Assembly (NCBI GenBank): GCA_018969355.1
Contig: JAGWYO010000008.1
Location: 1-49,318, forward strand
Reading direction: 5' to 3'
Length of the DNA: 49,318 nucleotides
DNA from: Actinomycetales bacterium
GTDB lineage: Bacteria > Actinomycetota > Actinomycetes > Nanopelagicales > Nanopelagicaceae
Position numbers and translations under genes: made by a program. The notes beneath the pieces were generated by a model, which did no database searches, was not told the origin of the DNA, and saw nothing but the letters and a program-made list of their open reading frames with translations. Positions within the stretch are counted from its first letter, which is position 1. The number at the start of each line of letters is the position of its first letter. Shown here in pieces: positions 24,810 to 35,400 of this stretch.

Positions 24810-25981
24810 AAACACAAAAGCGCAGCGTTCTATTTTCTCGCCCCATTAATCTTTATTACATGCTCGTTGGCAGCACCTTAGCATTGAGTATTTTTGGTCT
24901 CATTATGGTCTTCTCTGCTTCATCCATTTACTCTCTGGAAAATAAGGGCGCCACCTGGGCCATTCTCTTTCGCCAACTAATCTTCCTAGTCATAGCTATT
25001 CCCATGGCTTGGGCGTTTTCACGTTTCTCTATAGCACGGTGGAGATTGCTGGCTCGCTTTGGTGTCCTTGCATCTGTTGGGTTATTAGTAGTTGTCCAAA
25101 TCCCTGGAGTTGGTAAGAGTGTGAATGGAAATCACAACTGGATTTCACTTGGTTTTGTCGATGTTCAACCCAGTGAAATTGCCAAGTTTTTAATGATTAT
25201 ATGGGCAGGTTCAATTCTAGCCAGACGTGAGCGCGCAGGAGATATACAAGCCAATGTTCTCAAACTCATTGCACCAGCATTTTTACTCTGTATTGCATTA
25301 GTTCTACTTGGAAAAGATTTAGGAACGGCCTCAGTGTTTGCCTTTGTATTGGCAGGAATGCTGTGGATCTCAGGCGTACATCTGAAACTATTTGCAGCAA
25401 TATCAGCTGTAGGCTTTTTAGGAATTGCCGCTCTTATTCTCTCTGCTCCCTATCGTATTGCCCGATTTTCTGTTTTTCTCAATCCTTTTGCCGAAGAACA
25501 ATACAAATCAGTGGGTTGGCAGCCAGCTCACAGTCTTTTAGGTTTAGCTAGCGGTGGGTTATTTGGTGTGGGGCTTGGTGCTAGCCGTCAAAAATGGGGA
25601 AATCTTCCTGAAGCTCACACCGACTTTATCTTCTCGGTTATTGGTGAAGAGCTTGGCCTCTTTGGAACTATCGCAACTTTGTTCTTACTTTCGATTTTGC
25701 TCTTTTCAATATTCAAAATTGCACTACGAGCTCATGATCCGATGGCGCGCTATGTGTGTTCTGGGATTGGTTGTTGGATTGGTATTCAAACTGTGCTCAA
25801 TATTGGCTCTGCAATCAGCGTTCTTCCAGTAGTGGGTGTAACTTTGCCATTACTTTCTTATGGAGGTTCTGCTTTGATCGCGACGTATATGGGAATCGCC
25901 TTTGTTATTGGGGCAGCCCGTAGAGATCCAGCGATTTATCAAGAGTTAGAAAAAGCAGGATTACCAAAATGGCTTCGATAG
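24806..25981 (+). CDS. ftsW: SEDS-family septal glycosyltransferase FtsW
   Basis: This 391-residue SEDS protein has about ten transmembrane helices and polymerises lipid II at the septum with FtsI. Typical segments are M-V-F-S-A-S-S near the first helix, the V-Q-P-S-E-I-A-K-F motif and the large extracytoplasmic loop with Q-P-A-H-S-L-L-G-L-A-S-G-G-L-F-G-V-G-L-G. The late V-V-G-V-T-L-P-L-L-S-Y-G-G-S-A is the classic SEDS signature. It overlaps murD (4 bp) and murG (13 bp). Confidence 0.95.
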   Translation: MKTQKRSVLFSRPINLYYMLVGSTLALSIFGLIMVFSASSIYSLENKGATWAILFRQLIFLVIAIPMAWAFSRFSIARWRLLARFGVLASVGLLVVVQIPGVGKSVNGNHNWISLGFVDVQPSEIAKFLMIIWAGSILARRERAGDIQANVLKLIAPAFLLCIALVLLGKDLGTASVFAFVLAGMLWISGVHLKLFAAISAVGFLGIAALILSAPYRIARFSVFLNPFAEEQYKSVGWQPAHSLLGLASGGLFGVGLGASRQKWGNLPEAHTDFIFSVIGEELGLFGTIATLFLLSILLFSIFKIALRAHDPMARYVCSGIGCWIGIQTVLNIGSAISVLPVVGVTLPLLSYGGSALIATYMGIAFVIGAARRDPAIYQELEKAGLPKWLR

Positions 25982-27048
25982 TTCTAGCTGGCGGTGGCAC
26001 CGCCGGCCATATAGAACCGGCATTGGCTGTGGCACGGGTATGGAAGAGTGAGCATCCAAAAGATGAAATTACTTTTTTGGGTACTGCCCAAGGTTTGGAA
26101 AATACTTTAATTCCAGTTGCAGGTTATCCTGTTAGAAACATTGTGAAGGTTAAAATTTCAAGAAAACCTTCACTGACGTGGGCTCGAATCCCATATGATT
26201 TGATTGCATCAGTGAAAACCTGCCATGGCGTATTAAAAGGGGCTGATGTACTTATTGGCTTTGGTGGTTATGTGAGTGCTCCTGCATATATCGCCGCACG
26301 CATTCTTGGCGTGCCCACAATAATTCATGAAGCTAATGCAAAGCCTGGGTGGGCTAACCGACTCGGAGCGCTATTTACTCCTTATTTAGCGGTTGCACAT
26401 GGAGTCAATTCCGGAAGATTTAGTGATGCCTTAATTACAGGATTACCACTTCGAGGTGATGTCTGCGATGCATTACAAGCAGCTAAGGCTGATTGGCCCA
26501 CTGCTCGAACACGAGCTAAAACCCGTTTGGGGTTTAATGCATCGCAACCGCTAGTTTTTGTGATGGGTGGTTCACAAGGCTCTGTTGCAATAAATACCGT
26601 GATTGAGCAATGCGTAGATATGTTTTCACGTAAGGATATAGCGCTGATGCACTCAGTCGGTCGTGCCAATAGTGTGCCAGCTGCCTCCAACCTTTATCGC
26701 CCAGTGGCATATGTAGATAACATGGCAGATGCCTATTTAGCCGCTGATCTCATTATCGCTCGTAGTGGGGCAGTAACGTGTGCCGAATTTAGGGCCCTTG
26801 GCCGTTACGCTCTTTTTGTGCCCCTGCCAATTGGAAATGGAGAACAGTTCCACAATGCACGGGGATTAGTTGCCGCAGGACGCGCAGAGGTAATCGATCA
26901 AAGAGATTTTACTGCTACATATCTGCAATCCCATATTGATGCACTTCTTGTAACGAGTAGCTCTGCACCGATTGAAGGCTCTTCACTTGATGCTGATGCT
27001 GCTCAAAAGATTGCCGCTTTGGCACAGCATGCTTTGGAATCTCGATGA
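25969..27048 (+). CDS. murG: UDP-GlcNAc:lipid I GlcNAc transferase MurG
   Basis: This 359-residue GT-B glycosyltransferase converts lipid I to lipid II at the inner membrane face. The N-terminal glycine loop G-G-G-T-A-G-H-I-E-P-A-L-A, the G-F-G-G-Y-V-S-A-P and H-E-A-N-A-K-P-G motifs, and the UDP-GlcNAc site with G-G-S-Q-G-S, A-R-S-G-A-V-T and N-G-E-Q-F-H-N-A are all visible. The start lies inside the end of ftsW and the stop overlaps murC by 4 bp. Length is normal. Confidence 0.95.
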   Translation: MASIVLAGGGTAGHIEPALAVARVWKSEHPKDEITFLGTAQGLENTLIPVAGYPVRNIVKVKISRKPSLTWARIPYDLIASVKTCHGVLKGADVLIGFGGYVSAPAYIAARILGVPTIIHEANAKPGWANRLGALFTPYLAVAHGVNSGRFSDALITGLPLRGDVCDALQAAKADWPTARTRAKTRLGFNASQPLVFVMGGSQGSVAINTVIEQCVDMFSRKDIALMHSVGRANSVPAASNLYRPVAYVDNMADAYLAADLIIARSGAVTCAEFRALGRYALFVPLPIGNGEQFHNARGLVAAGRAEVIDQRDFTATYLQSHIDALLVTSSSAPIEGSSLDADAAQKIAALAQHALESR

Positions 27049-28433
27049 ATAAACCAACTGTGAAGAGTTTGCTTGGTAAGAGGATTCACTTTATTGGTAT
27101 TGGTGGCGCAGGTATGAGTGGATTAGCTCGAATCTCACTGTCCCATGGAATCACAGTGAGCGGTTCCGATGCTAAGGATTCTTCCGTTGTTAAGGCTTTG
27201 CAAGCTCTCGGTGCGAGAATTTCAACGCAACATGCCGCTCATAACGTTGATGGCGCAGATTTAGTTGTGTATTCCACTGCAATTTCGCCCTCCAATCCAG
27301 AACTCGTTCGTGCTCACGAGTTAAAGTTGAAGGTTCTCACACGTGCTGGTGCCCTATCAATACTGATGTCTGAATCTAAAAGTATTGCCGTGGCGGGCAC
27401 ACACGGTAAAACGACAACTTCTTCTATGATGGCTGTTGCCCTGCAAGCATGCGGAGCTGACCCATCTTTTGCAATAGGTGGAACAATTACCGCATCAGGT
27501 TCTAATGCTCATCGCGGTACGGGAGAAATCTTTGTTGCAGAGGCTGATGAGTCAGATGGATCATTTATTGAATATCACCCCTTTGCGGCGATCGTTACAA
27601 ATATTGAACACGATCACGTTGACTTCTTTGCAACAGCACAAGATGTGGCTGATGCATTTAGAGATTTTGCAGCCACAATCAAGCACGATGGTTTCCTCAC
27701 ATACTGCGCAGATGATGAAGGCGCACAAGCTTTAGCGTTGACTGTGACTTCCTGCGCATTAATCTCATATGGCACGGGTAATTATTGTGATTTGAAGTTA
27801 GATGCCATTGAGTTGGAGGCGATGGGTTCAAGGGCTCGTGCTATTTGGCGGGGTAAAGTTGTTGGATTCATTGAACTTCAAGTACCTGGCCATCACAACT
27901 TACTCAACGCTGCAGCAGTCCTTGCTACTGGGTTAAATCTTGGCTTCCCAGCCCCAGAATTACTTACAGGGCTAGCTGTTTTCAGAGGCACCGGTCGTCG
28001 CTTTGAACTTAAAGGGACCGTGCATGGAATTAGAGTCATTGATGACTATGGGCACCACCCAACAGAAATTGATGTGACGTTACAGGCAGCGCGCCGTTAT
28101 GCAGGAGATGGGCGTGTGATTGTTATTTTTCAACCACATCGTTACTCAAGGACTCAAGCATTCTATTCTGCCTTTGCAAAGGTTCTCGACATGGCAGATC
28201 GCGCGATAGTTCTAGAGGTCTATGCCGCTAGCGAAAAACCAATCCCAGGTGTGACCTCACGCTTGATTACCGATGCTATGAACCATGGGGAGTACATCCC
28301 AAACTTCATTGAAGTGACGGATTCAGTAATTGATTCAGCCCAACCACAAGATGTGATTATCACCCTTGGGGCAGGGGATGTGAGTTCACTTGCCCCCATC
28401 ATTGTTGACGGACTGAGCCGTCGCTTTGCATAG
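27045..28433 (+). CDS. murC: UDP-MurNAc:L-alanine ligase MurC
   Basis: This 462-residue ligase adds L-alanine to UDP-MurNAc, the first stem-peptide step. It starts with H-F-I-G-I-G-G-A-G-M-S-G-L-A, has the ATPase loop G-T-H-G-K-T-T (118-124), E-A-D-E-S-D-G-S-F and, in the C-terminal domain, D-D-Y-G-H-H-P-T-E-I and F-Q-P-H-R-Y-S-R-T. It is placed after murG as in other actinobacteria; murB is not in the cluster. Coupled to murG by a 4-bp overlap, and followed directly by ftsQ. Confidence 0.95.
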   Translation: MNKPTVKSLLGKRIHFIGIGGAGMSGLARISLSHGITVSGSDAKDSSVVKALQALGARISTQHAAHNVDGADLVVYSTAISPSNPELVRAHELKLKVLTRAGALSILMSESKSIAVAGTHGKTTTSSMMAVALQACGADPSFAIGGTITASGSNAHRGTGEIFVAEADESDGSFIEYHPFAAIVTNIEHDHVDFFATAQDVADAFRDFAATIKHDGFLTYCADDEGAQALALTVTSCALISYGTGNYCDLKLDAIELEAMGSRARAIWRGKVVGFIELQVPGHHNLLNAAAVLATGLNLGFPAPELLTGLAVFRGTGRRFELKGTVHGIRVIDDYGHHPTEIDVTLQAARRYAGDGRVIVIFQPHRYSRTQAFYSAFAKVLDMADRAIVLEVYAASEKPIPGVTSRLITDAMNHGEYIPNFIEVTDSVIDSAQPQDVIITLGAGDVSSLAPIIVDGLSRRFA

Positions 28434-29075
28434 ATGAAAAACAAAAAGCTCATCGCACTCAGTGCAATTCTAATCTTGGTAATCGCCTCTTATGTACTGG
28501 GTTGGTCAACTCTCTTTACAGTGAGTTCGGTTGAAGTAAAGGGTACAGATCAGTACCTACCCCAAAATGTTCAAGTGGGAGAAAAGCTAGCACGTGTAGA
28601 ACCTCGAGCGGTTGCAGCTGCCTATGAGAAATTTGCTTTTGTCCGTGATGCTCAAGTGAGTCGAAATTGGATATCGGGAAAAGTAACTATTGAAATCACC
28701 ACACGAACTCCCATTGCAATCTTTAATAATCAGTTCATTGATGAATCTGGAAAGGTATTTGAGATCAAGGCACCCGTGCCTGCCTCCTTGCCACAGATTC
28801 AAGCGGCCGACGTTGAGATTGCTGTTGCTGCGGCAGAGTTTTTGACATCTCTGCCAGATGAGATTCGCTCGAATCTTATGATTCTCAAAGTCAGAAGTTC
28901 TGGGTCCTATGTCTTAGAAGTTGAGGTGAAAGGCCGAAAGGTCGAAGTGCGTTGGGGATTTGCAACTGATAATGCATTGAAAGCTAGGGTTTATAAGGCT
29001 TTATTGGCACAACCTGACAATGCACAGTTAAAACGGATGGATCTTTCTGCACCACATGCACCTATTGTTAAATAA
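28434..29075 (+). CDS. ftsQ: Divisome protein FtsQ
   Basis: This 213-residue bitopic membrane protein has a short cytoplasmic N-terminus (M-K-N-K-K), one transmembrane helix (about 6-24), then a POTRA-type domain (V-S-S-V-E-V-K-G to about residue 95) and a beta-rich FtsQ domain. It scaffolds FtsL and FtsB at the septum. Its ATG follows the murC stop with no gap. The cytoplasmic tail is shorter than in many high-GC actinobacteria. The next gene, ftsZ, has its own promoter region. Confidence 0.9.
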   Translation: MKNKKLIALSAILILVIASYVLGWSTLFTVSSVEVKGTDQYLPQNVQVGEKLARVEPRAVAAAYEKFAFVRDAQVSRNWISGKVTIEITTRTPIAIFNNQFIDESGKVFEIKAPVPASLPQIQAADVEIAVAAAEFLTSLPDEIRSNLMILKVRSSGSYVLEVEVKGRKVEVRWGFATDNALKARVYKALLAQPDNAQLKRMDLSAPHAPIVK

Positions 29076-29121
29076 ATAATTTTCACGACACAATAAATAA
29101 TTCATGTCGGTGTTTGATAAA

Positions 29122-29174
29122 GAGCCTTGCGCACTTTACTTTCACCTTATAGAAAACGTTGAATAATAAGGCTC
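29122..29174 (+). promoter_or_regulatory. Putative ftsZ promoter region with inverted repeat
   Basis: In the 133-bp ftsQ-ftsZ gap, GAGCCTT (29122-29128) and AAGGCTC (29168-29174) form a perfect 7-bp inverted repeat around an A/T-rich stretch. That stretch holds a -10-like TATAGA (29148-29153) with a weak TTGCGC (29127-29132) upstream. The first repeat arm overlaps the -35 region, so a protein site or a transcript hairpin are both possible. Confidence 0.35.
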
Positions 29175-29208
29175 AAGTAGAGGTTTATGGTTCACAAGGA
29201 GGATACAC

Positions 29209-30342
29209 GTGGCTTCACCGCAGAATTATTTAGCAGTCATCAAAGTAGTTGGCATTGGTGGCGGTGGAGTAAATGCAATTAATCGCATGATTGATGTTGG
29301 ACTCAAAGGTGTTGAGTTCATTGCAATAAATACTGATGCACAACATTTATTAATGAGCGATGCAGATGTGAAATTAGATATTGGTAGAAAAACCACACGT
29401 GGTCTTGGTGCTGGTATGGATCCAGAAAAGGGTCGTGAAGCAGCCCTTGATCACGCAGATGATATTGAAGAAATCTTGCGTGGGGCAGATATGGTTTTTG
29501 TCACCGCAGGAGAGGGTGGCGGAACAGGAACAGGGGCAGCACCTATAGTTGCAAAGATTGCTAGAGATATTGGTGCCCTGACTATTGGTGTTGTTACTCG
29601 TCCATTTTCCTTTGAAGCAAAACTGCGCTCTGCTCAAGCCGATGTTGGCATCGAAGCTTTGCGTACTGAAGTTGACACACTTATTGTTATTCCAAATGAT
29701 CGCTTGCTGGCAATCTCAGATCGCACAATCACTTTGGCTGATGCATTCAAGAGTGCAGATCAAGTCTTACTCTCCGGAGTTCAAGGTATTACCGAAATAA
29801 TTACTCAGCCTGGATTAATTAACTTGGATTTTGCTGATGTGAAAGCAGTTATGGCAGGAGCAGGTTCTGCTCTCATGGGAATCGGTTCTGCACGAGGAGA
29901 AAACCGTGCACTACGTGCTGCAGAGTTAGCTATCTCATCACCTCTTCTCGAGGCATCAATTGATGGCGCTATGGGTGTATTGCTTTCAGTTTCAGGTGGA
30001 TCAGATCTTGGTTTGTTTGAAGTTAATGAGGCATGCGAATTAGTTCAATCAGCTGTCCACCCAAATGCAAAGTTTATTTTCGGAACAACGATCGATGATG
30101 CCCTCGGTGATGAAGTGCGTATCACCGTAGTTGCAGCTGGTTTCGAAGGCGGTGAGCCTCGGAAGGTCGCTACTCCCGTTATTGATGCTGCCACATTGGG
30201 TGGTGTTTCTAACCCAATCCCAAGCAATGACCCAATCTCCGTTGCACTGGATTTAGATGCTGAGCCAACTCCACGTCGCCGAGTTACTTTTGAAGAGCTC
30301 GTGGCCGAGGATGAGATCGACGTTCCAGACTTTATGAAGTAA
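29209..30342 (+). CDS. ftsZ: Cell-division tubulin homologue FtsZ
   Basis: This 377-residue GTPase forms the Z ring. The tubulin signature G-G-G-T-G-T-G is at 103-109, the N-terminal G-I-G-G-G-G-V-N-A glycine loop begins near residue 15, and the T7 loop with N-L-D-F-A-D is present. A linker of about 45 residues leads to the conserved C-terminal peptide [10 protein letters not shown], the docking site for partners such as SepF. The start is GTG with an excellent AAGGAGG upstream. As usual in actinobacteria there is no ftsA; sepF lies three genes downstream. Confidence 0.97.
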   Translation: MASPQNYLAVIKVVGIGGGGVNAINRMIDVGLKGVEFIAINTDAQHLLMSDADVKLDIGRKTTRGLGAGMDPEKGREAALDHADDIEEILRGADMVFVTAGEGGGTGTGAAPIVAKIARDIGALTIGVVTRPFSFEAKLRSAQADVGIEALRTEVDTLIVIPNDRLLAISDRTITLADAFKSADQVLLSGVQGITEIITQPGLINLDFADVKAVMAGAGSALMGIGSARGENRALRAAELAISSPLLEASIDGAMGVLLSVSGGSDLGLFEVNEACELVQSAVHPNAKFIFGTTIDDALGDEVRITVVAAGFEGGEPRKVATPVIDAATLGGVSNPIPSNDPISVALDLDAEPTPRRRVTFEELVAEDEIDVPDFMK

Positions 30343-30348
30343 GGGCGA

Positions 30349-31008
30349 TTGCCTAGCGTTTTTACTACTAGGCGCAACGGCGCAAGCCTTGCGCCCTATG
30401 ACTCGTTGAACTTAGCCCAACACGTTGGTGATGATGCCAAAACTGTTGCGACTAATCGTCGACTTTTATCGATGATAACTGGGCCAGTTCAATTTATGAA
30501 TCAGGTACATGGCGATGAAGTAATTGAAATAAAGGCTATTGGCGATGACCCAACGTGTGATGCATTGATTACCTGTGAGCCAGGAATTGCGCTAGCGGTG
30601 ATGGTTGCAGATTGCATTCCACTTTTGCTCTCATCTTCAACGGTAGTTGGAGCAGTCCATGTTGGTAGGCGCGGACTCATGAATTCAGTTGCACTCAAAG
30701 CAGTGCAAGCTATGAGAGAGCTGGGGGCAGATCGCATCCATGCCCAGTTGGGTGCATCGATTTGTGGTCGGTGCTATGAAGTCCCACAAGAGCTAGCTGA
30801 TGAAGTGATTGCTAAGCATCCGGCAGCGTCGTCTCTGACAAATAATTTAACGCCAGCCTTGGATTTACCTAAAGCACTCATTGCTGATCTTGTAGCTAAC
30901 GGGCTTTCTTATGAAGCCTCACCAATATGCACTCTAGAAAATGATGATTACTTTTCTTATAGGCGCCATAACATCACAGGCAGAAACGCAGGTGTGGTGT
31001 GGCTATAG
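30349..31008 (+). CDS. pgeF: PgeF/YfiH-type multicopper-oxidase-like protein (laccase domain)
   Basis: This 219-residue protein belongs to the YfiH/PgeF (DUF152) family, which is linked to editing of peptidoglycan precursors that carry L-Ser in place of L-Ala, and to purine nucleoside phosphorylase-like activity. The metal triad is visible as Q-V-H-G-D, V-A-D-C-I-P and A-V-H-V-G-R-R-G; the last usually reads H-A-G-W-R-G. The start is TTG at 30349, seven bases after ftsZ, chosen because P-S-V-F-T-T-R-R-N-G matches the normal N-terminus. It overlaps the next gene by 10 bp. Confidence 0.85.
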   Translation: MPSVFTTRRNGASLAPYDSLNLAQHVGDDAKTVATNRRLLSMITGPVQFMNQVHGDEVIEIKAIGDDPTCDALITCEPGIALAVMVADCIPLLLSSSTVVGAVHVGRRGLMNSVALKAVQAMRELGADRIHAQLGASICGRCYEVPQELADEVIAKHPAASSLTNNLTPALDLPKALIADLVANGLSYEASPICTLENDDYFSYRRHNITGRNAGVVWL

Positions 31009-31667
31009 ATCGCAGGAGTGAGATTGCAGGTAATTTAGAGGCGGTTCGTGAGCAGATATCAAAGGCTGCCGAAAGCGCTGGAAGGTCAGTGGATGAAATA
31101 ACTCTCATTGCAGTTACCAAGACCTTTCCAGCCAGTGATGTTGTGATTTTGAAAGATTTGGGGGTGCATGATTTTGGCGAGAACAGAGATTCAGATGCAT
31201 CGCCAAAGGCGGCAACAATCTCGGGCAGATGGCATTTTCAAGGTCAGATACAAAGCAATAAGCTTAAGTCAATTACCCAGTGGGCCAACGTTATCCATTC
31301 ATTAGATGAGGTTCGACATTTTGAAGTGATTGAGAAAACCGCTCCTCATGCTTTAGATATTTTTTGTCAGGTTTCACTAGATGCAGCAGCAGGACGCGGG
31401 GGAGTAAGTGAGCAAAAGCTCTATGAATTGGCTAGGGAGATTGAAAAATCGCCCACACATAGACTTCAAGGACTGATGGCAGTTGCCCCATTAGGGGTTG
31501 ATCCTTCCATTGCATTTTCCAAATTATCAGCCATTCATAAGGCTTTTATGGCTGATTTTCCAAGGGCCAATAAGTTATCAGCTGGCATGAGTGGGGATTT
31601 TAAAGAGGCGATTGCCCATGGTGCGACACATATTCGGATAGGGAGCCAAATCCTGGGTTCGCGCTAG
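30999..31667 (+). CDS. yggS: YggS-family pyridoxal phosphate-binding protein
   Basis: This 222-residue PLP-binding barrel protein (PLPBP/YggS) maintains vitamin B6 and amino-acid homeostasis rather than catalysing a known reaction. The PLP lysine is K41 in A-V-T-K-T-F-P. The H-F-Q-G-Q-I-Q-S-N-K, L-Q-G-L-M-A-V and S-A-G-M-S-G-D-F motifs and the terminal R-I-G-S-Q-I-L-G are family hallmarks. The start is GTG, 10 bp inside the pgeF gene. Placement between pgeF and sepF is conserved across actinobacteria. Confidence 0.92.
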   Translation: MAIDRRSEIAGNLEAVREQISKAAESAGRSVDEITLIAVTKTFPASDVVILKDLGVHDFGENRDSDASPKAATISGRWHFQGQIQSNKLKSITQWANVIHSLDEVRHFEVIEKTAPHALDIFCQVSLDAAAGRGGVSEQKLYELAREIEKSPTHRLQGLMAVAPLGVDPSIAFSKLSAIHKAFMADFPRANKLSAGMSGDFKEAIAHGATHIRIGSQILGSR

Positions 31668-31676
31668 GGCTACAGG

Positions 31677-31688
31677 TACCGTTTACCT
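31677..31688 (+). promoter_or_regulatory. Putative leaderless promoter (-10) of sepF
   Basis: TACCGT (31677-31682) fits TANNNT and lies six bases before the sepF ATG. The 21-bp gap has no Shine-Dalgarno, which fits a transcript starting at the ATG. No convincing -35 is seen. Confidence 0.35.
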
Positions 31689-32165
31689 ATGGCTAATGCA
31701 CTCAAGCGTGTCGCGAACTACTTAGGTTTGATGGACGACCCAGAATTTGATACACCACATGCCGCAACAACTTCTGCAGTGACGACATCGGGCGATGTGC
31801 GCATTAAGCCGCGATCACCTCGACCAATCTCTTCAGTCGTTGCTACCTCTTCAGTAGAGGTAGCACCACAATTAGATTTACCTGTCCTCGATCGCATCGT
31901 CACATTGCACCCACGTTTTTATAACGAGGCCCGCACAATCGGTGAACATTTTCGTTTAGGCAATCCAGTCATCATTAATTTGACTGATATGGATGAGTCA
32001 GAGCACAAGCGTTTAGTTGACTTTGCAAGTGGACTTGCCTTCGGTTTGCACGGAACGATAGAGCGGGTGACAAAGAAGGTATTTCTTCTCTCACCTGCCA
32101 ATGTTTCAATCGATGTTGAAGATAAGTCAGCAGCAGCGCAAGCAAGTTTCTTCAACCAGAGCTGA
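31689..32165 (+). CDS. sepF: Cell-division protein SepF
   Basis: This 158-residue protein anchors FtsZ to the membrane and bundles its filaments, replacing FtsA. It has the amphipathic N-terminal membrane-binding helix (M-A-N-A-L-K-R-V-A-N-Y-L-G-L), a disordered Ser/Thr/Pro linker (about 20-65) and the globular SepF domain (about 70-150) with the P-V-I-I-N-L-T-D-M and R-L-V-D-F-A-S-G-L motifs. Length and domain order are normal. It is followed five bases later by yggT. Confidence 0.93.
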   Translation: MANALKRVANYLGLMDDPEFDTPHAATTSAVTTSGDVRIKPRSPRPISSVVATSSVEVAPQLDLPVLDRIVTLHPRFYNEARTIGEHFRLGNPVIINLTDMDESEHKRLVDFASGLAFGLHGTIERVTKKVFLLSPANVSIDVEDKSAAAQASFFNQS

Positions 32166-32170
32166 TTTCA

Positions 32171-32452
32171 GTGCGCATCGGAGCGTTATTAGCTAACGTC
32201 CTGCAGTTATTTCTCTTTGCTTTACTAATTCGACTAATACTTGATTATGTTCGCATGTTTGCGCGCAACTGGCGACCAAAAGGTATTGGTCTTATGTTTG
32301 TTGAACTCATCTATGGCATCACCGATAAACCAATGCGCTTTGTTGGTCGCTATATTCCACCACTTCGCTTAGGCGCAGTAAGCTTAGATTTAAGCTTTAT
32401 TGTTCTCTTTTTTGGAGTGCAATTACTGATGGGACTAGTTAGCCAACTTTAG
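32171..32452 (+). CDS. YggT-family membrane protein (YlmG)
   Basis: This 93-residue protein has two main hydrophobic helices (about 4-26 and 72-92) with a middle region R-N-W-R-P-K-G-I-G and D-K-P-M-R-F-V-G-R-Y-I-P-P that marks the YggT/YlmG family. Homologues sit beside sepF and influence nucleoid distribution or division. The start is GTG. The last 14 bp overlap the convergent ileS gene. In other actinobacteria divIVA/wag31 comes next; here it is absent. Confidence 0.88.
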   Translation: MRIGALLANVLQLFLFALLIRLILDYVRMFARNWRPKGIGLMFVELIYGITDKPMRFVGRYIPPLRLGAVSLDLSFIVLFFGVQLLMGLVSQL

Positions 32453-35400
32453 TAAGTGTGAGCGCAATACCAAGCTCATTATCTTCAATTGAAAGTGTTG
32501 AGTCTTGAACCATAGATAGTGCCAACACTTCATCCTTGATATGTCTTTCTTCGCTGGCGATAGCTGCAGCAATTTCAGCGCCGGCATTCCATGTCACATC
32601 GATGCGATCTGAGATTTCAAAGCCATCACTTTTTCTGCGCTCTTGAATAAAGCGAATCACCTCGCGCACATGGCCTGCTGAAATCAGTGCAGGGGTGAGC
32701 TCTAGATCAAGGGCCACGCTTTCACCTTCATGGGAGGCCACCATCCAGCCACTTTTTGGCACCTCTGTGATGACAAGGTCATCCAGTGCAATTTCCCAAC
32801 TTCCTAGCTGTGTTGTTCCAGAGGCACGTAGCGTCTTAACCAACGTTGTGGCATCACTTGCAGCAATTGCTTGAGCAATCTCTTGCACGGCTCCTCCGTA
32901 TTTTGCGCCAAGAGATTTGAAATTCGCTTTGAGTGAGATATCTACTAAATCCCCATCTGCACTTGCTATATCGTGCAGGTCTATCACATTGAGTTCATCT
33001 GCTATCTGTTCACGCATTTGCTCAGGCAAAGCCGCCCAACCACTTGCTGCAATGAGGGCACGCCCCAAAGGTTGGCGAATCTTAATCCCAGATTCGGCGC
33101 GTGAAGCACGTCCGAGCTCAACAATGCGGCGAGTAAGCCCCACTTGCTTTCCAAGTTCTCGATCAATGACAGCTGGATCGGCTTCAGGGAAATCTGAGAG
33201 ATGGACTGAAATAGGTGCGCTTTTATCGACTGGGATGACTAGCTCTTGCCAGACCTGTTCGGTGATAAAGGGAACCATGGGAGAGAGCAGTTGAGTTAAA
33301 GTGATTAAGCACTCATGAAGTGTTGAAAGCGCACTGGCATCTCCATCCCAGAATCTGCGTCGTGAACGGCGCACATACCAGTTTGAGAGATCATCGATAA
33401 ATCTAGCAAGTGCTCGTCCTGCAATCTGTGAATCAAAATCAGTAAGTGCCGCATCTACTTCTTCAATTAGAAGATTGAGTTCAGAGATAATCCAGCGATC
33501 CATGAGTGGTCGATCTGTGATCATTGTGCGCTGGCTCAAATCAAAGTGTGACGCTTTGGCATAGAGAGCATGGAAAGAAACAGTGTTCCAATAGGTAAGA
33601 AGAGTCTTGCGCACCACTTCATTAATAGCATCATGTCCAACTCGACGCGCAGCCCACGGAGAGCCTGCAGCCAACATGTACCAACGAACCGCATCTGCGC
33701 CATGTTGATCCATAAGGGCGATTGGTTCTAGGACGTTGCCCAAATGCTTACTCATCTTGCGGCCATCCTTATCAAGGATATGACCTAAGCAGAGCACGGT
33801 TTTATATGAAGATTTATCAAAGACCAAAGTGCCAATAGTCATGAGTGTGTAGAACCAGCCACGTGTTTGATCGATAGCTTCGCAAATAAAGTCAGCAGGA
33901 TAAGACTCTTTGAACTTTTCAACAGAGCCTTCCTTGTGCGGATATCCCCATTGGGCAAATGGCATAGCACCGGAGTCATACCAACAATCGATAACTTCTG
34001 GCACGCGCACCATCATGCAATCACACTCAGAACATGCAAAAGTGATCTCATCTACAAATGGGCGGTGTGGATCTAACTGTGAAAGCTCTCGGCCAGCAAG
34101 TGCACCTAACTCAGCGAGTGAATCAACACAGAGTTCATGTTTGTTGTCACAGCGCCAAATTGGCAGGGGGGTGCCCCAATAACGATTGCGCGAAAGCGCC
34201 CAGTCGATGTTGTTATTGAGCCAATCTCCATAACGACCTTCTTTAATTGTCTCTGGATGCCAATCAGTCGCAGCATTTTCGCGAAGCAACGCATCTTTAA
34301 TTGAAGTGGTACGGATATACCAGGATGGTTGGGCGTAATACATCAACGGTGTGTGGCAGCGCCAACAATGAGGGTATGTGTGCTCATATGGTTGGTGCTT
34401 ATAGAGAACACCACGTGCCTTGAGCTCTTTTACTAATAACTTGTCAGCATCTTTAAAAAAGATTCCACCCACAACTCCCACCTCTTTCAGGAAGTGACCA
34501 TCAGGTGCGATGGGGTTAACAACGGGCAATCCATACGCACGGCACACTGCTAAGTCATCGGCACCAAAAGCTGGGGATTGATGTACTAAACCAGTTCCAT
34601 CTTCAGTTGTTACATATGTGGCAAGCACAACATAGTGCGAATCAGGAATCTCTACGAAATCAAAGGGACGCTTATATGCTGTGCGCTCTAGCTCTCTGCC
34701 CAGCATTTTCTTGAGAATCTTCTTCTCGCCCTTAACACTTTCAAGCAGCGCCTCGGCAACGACCAGTACTTCGCTAACATCATCGACAGTTACTTCAACG
34801 GCTACATAATCAACCTCTGGATGAACTGCAATTGCCGTGTTGGAAACTAAGGTCCACGGAGTCGTTGTCCACACCAGGAAACTGGCGTTGAGTGTAACTA
34901 GTTCACCTGAAGTAATGGGAAAGCGAACATAGACTGAAGGATCCGTAACGTTTTCATACCCTTGAGCTAATTCATGATCTGAGAGTCCAGTGCCACAGCG
35001 CGGGCAATATGGTGCAACGCGATGATCTTGAACGAGTAATCCCTTTTTCCAGATCTCTTTCAGAGACCACCACACACTCTCCACATATTCAGGTGACATA
35101 GTCCAATACGCTTCATCGAAATCAACCCAGAAGCCCATGCGATGTGTCATGTCTGCAAATGCACCAACATGTCGTTGGACTGATTCACGGCACTTGTCAT
35201 TAAATGCTGCGATTCCATATTTTTCGATATCTCCTTTACCAGCAAAGCCCAATTCTTTTTCAACTGCAATCTCAACGGGCAAGCCATGACAATCCCAACC
35301 AGCTTTGCGTATTACATGCTTTCCCTTCATTGTGTGAAAGCGCGGAAAGACATCCTTAAATACGCGAGCCTCAATGTGGTGAGTTCCAGGCATTCCATTG

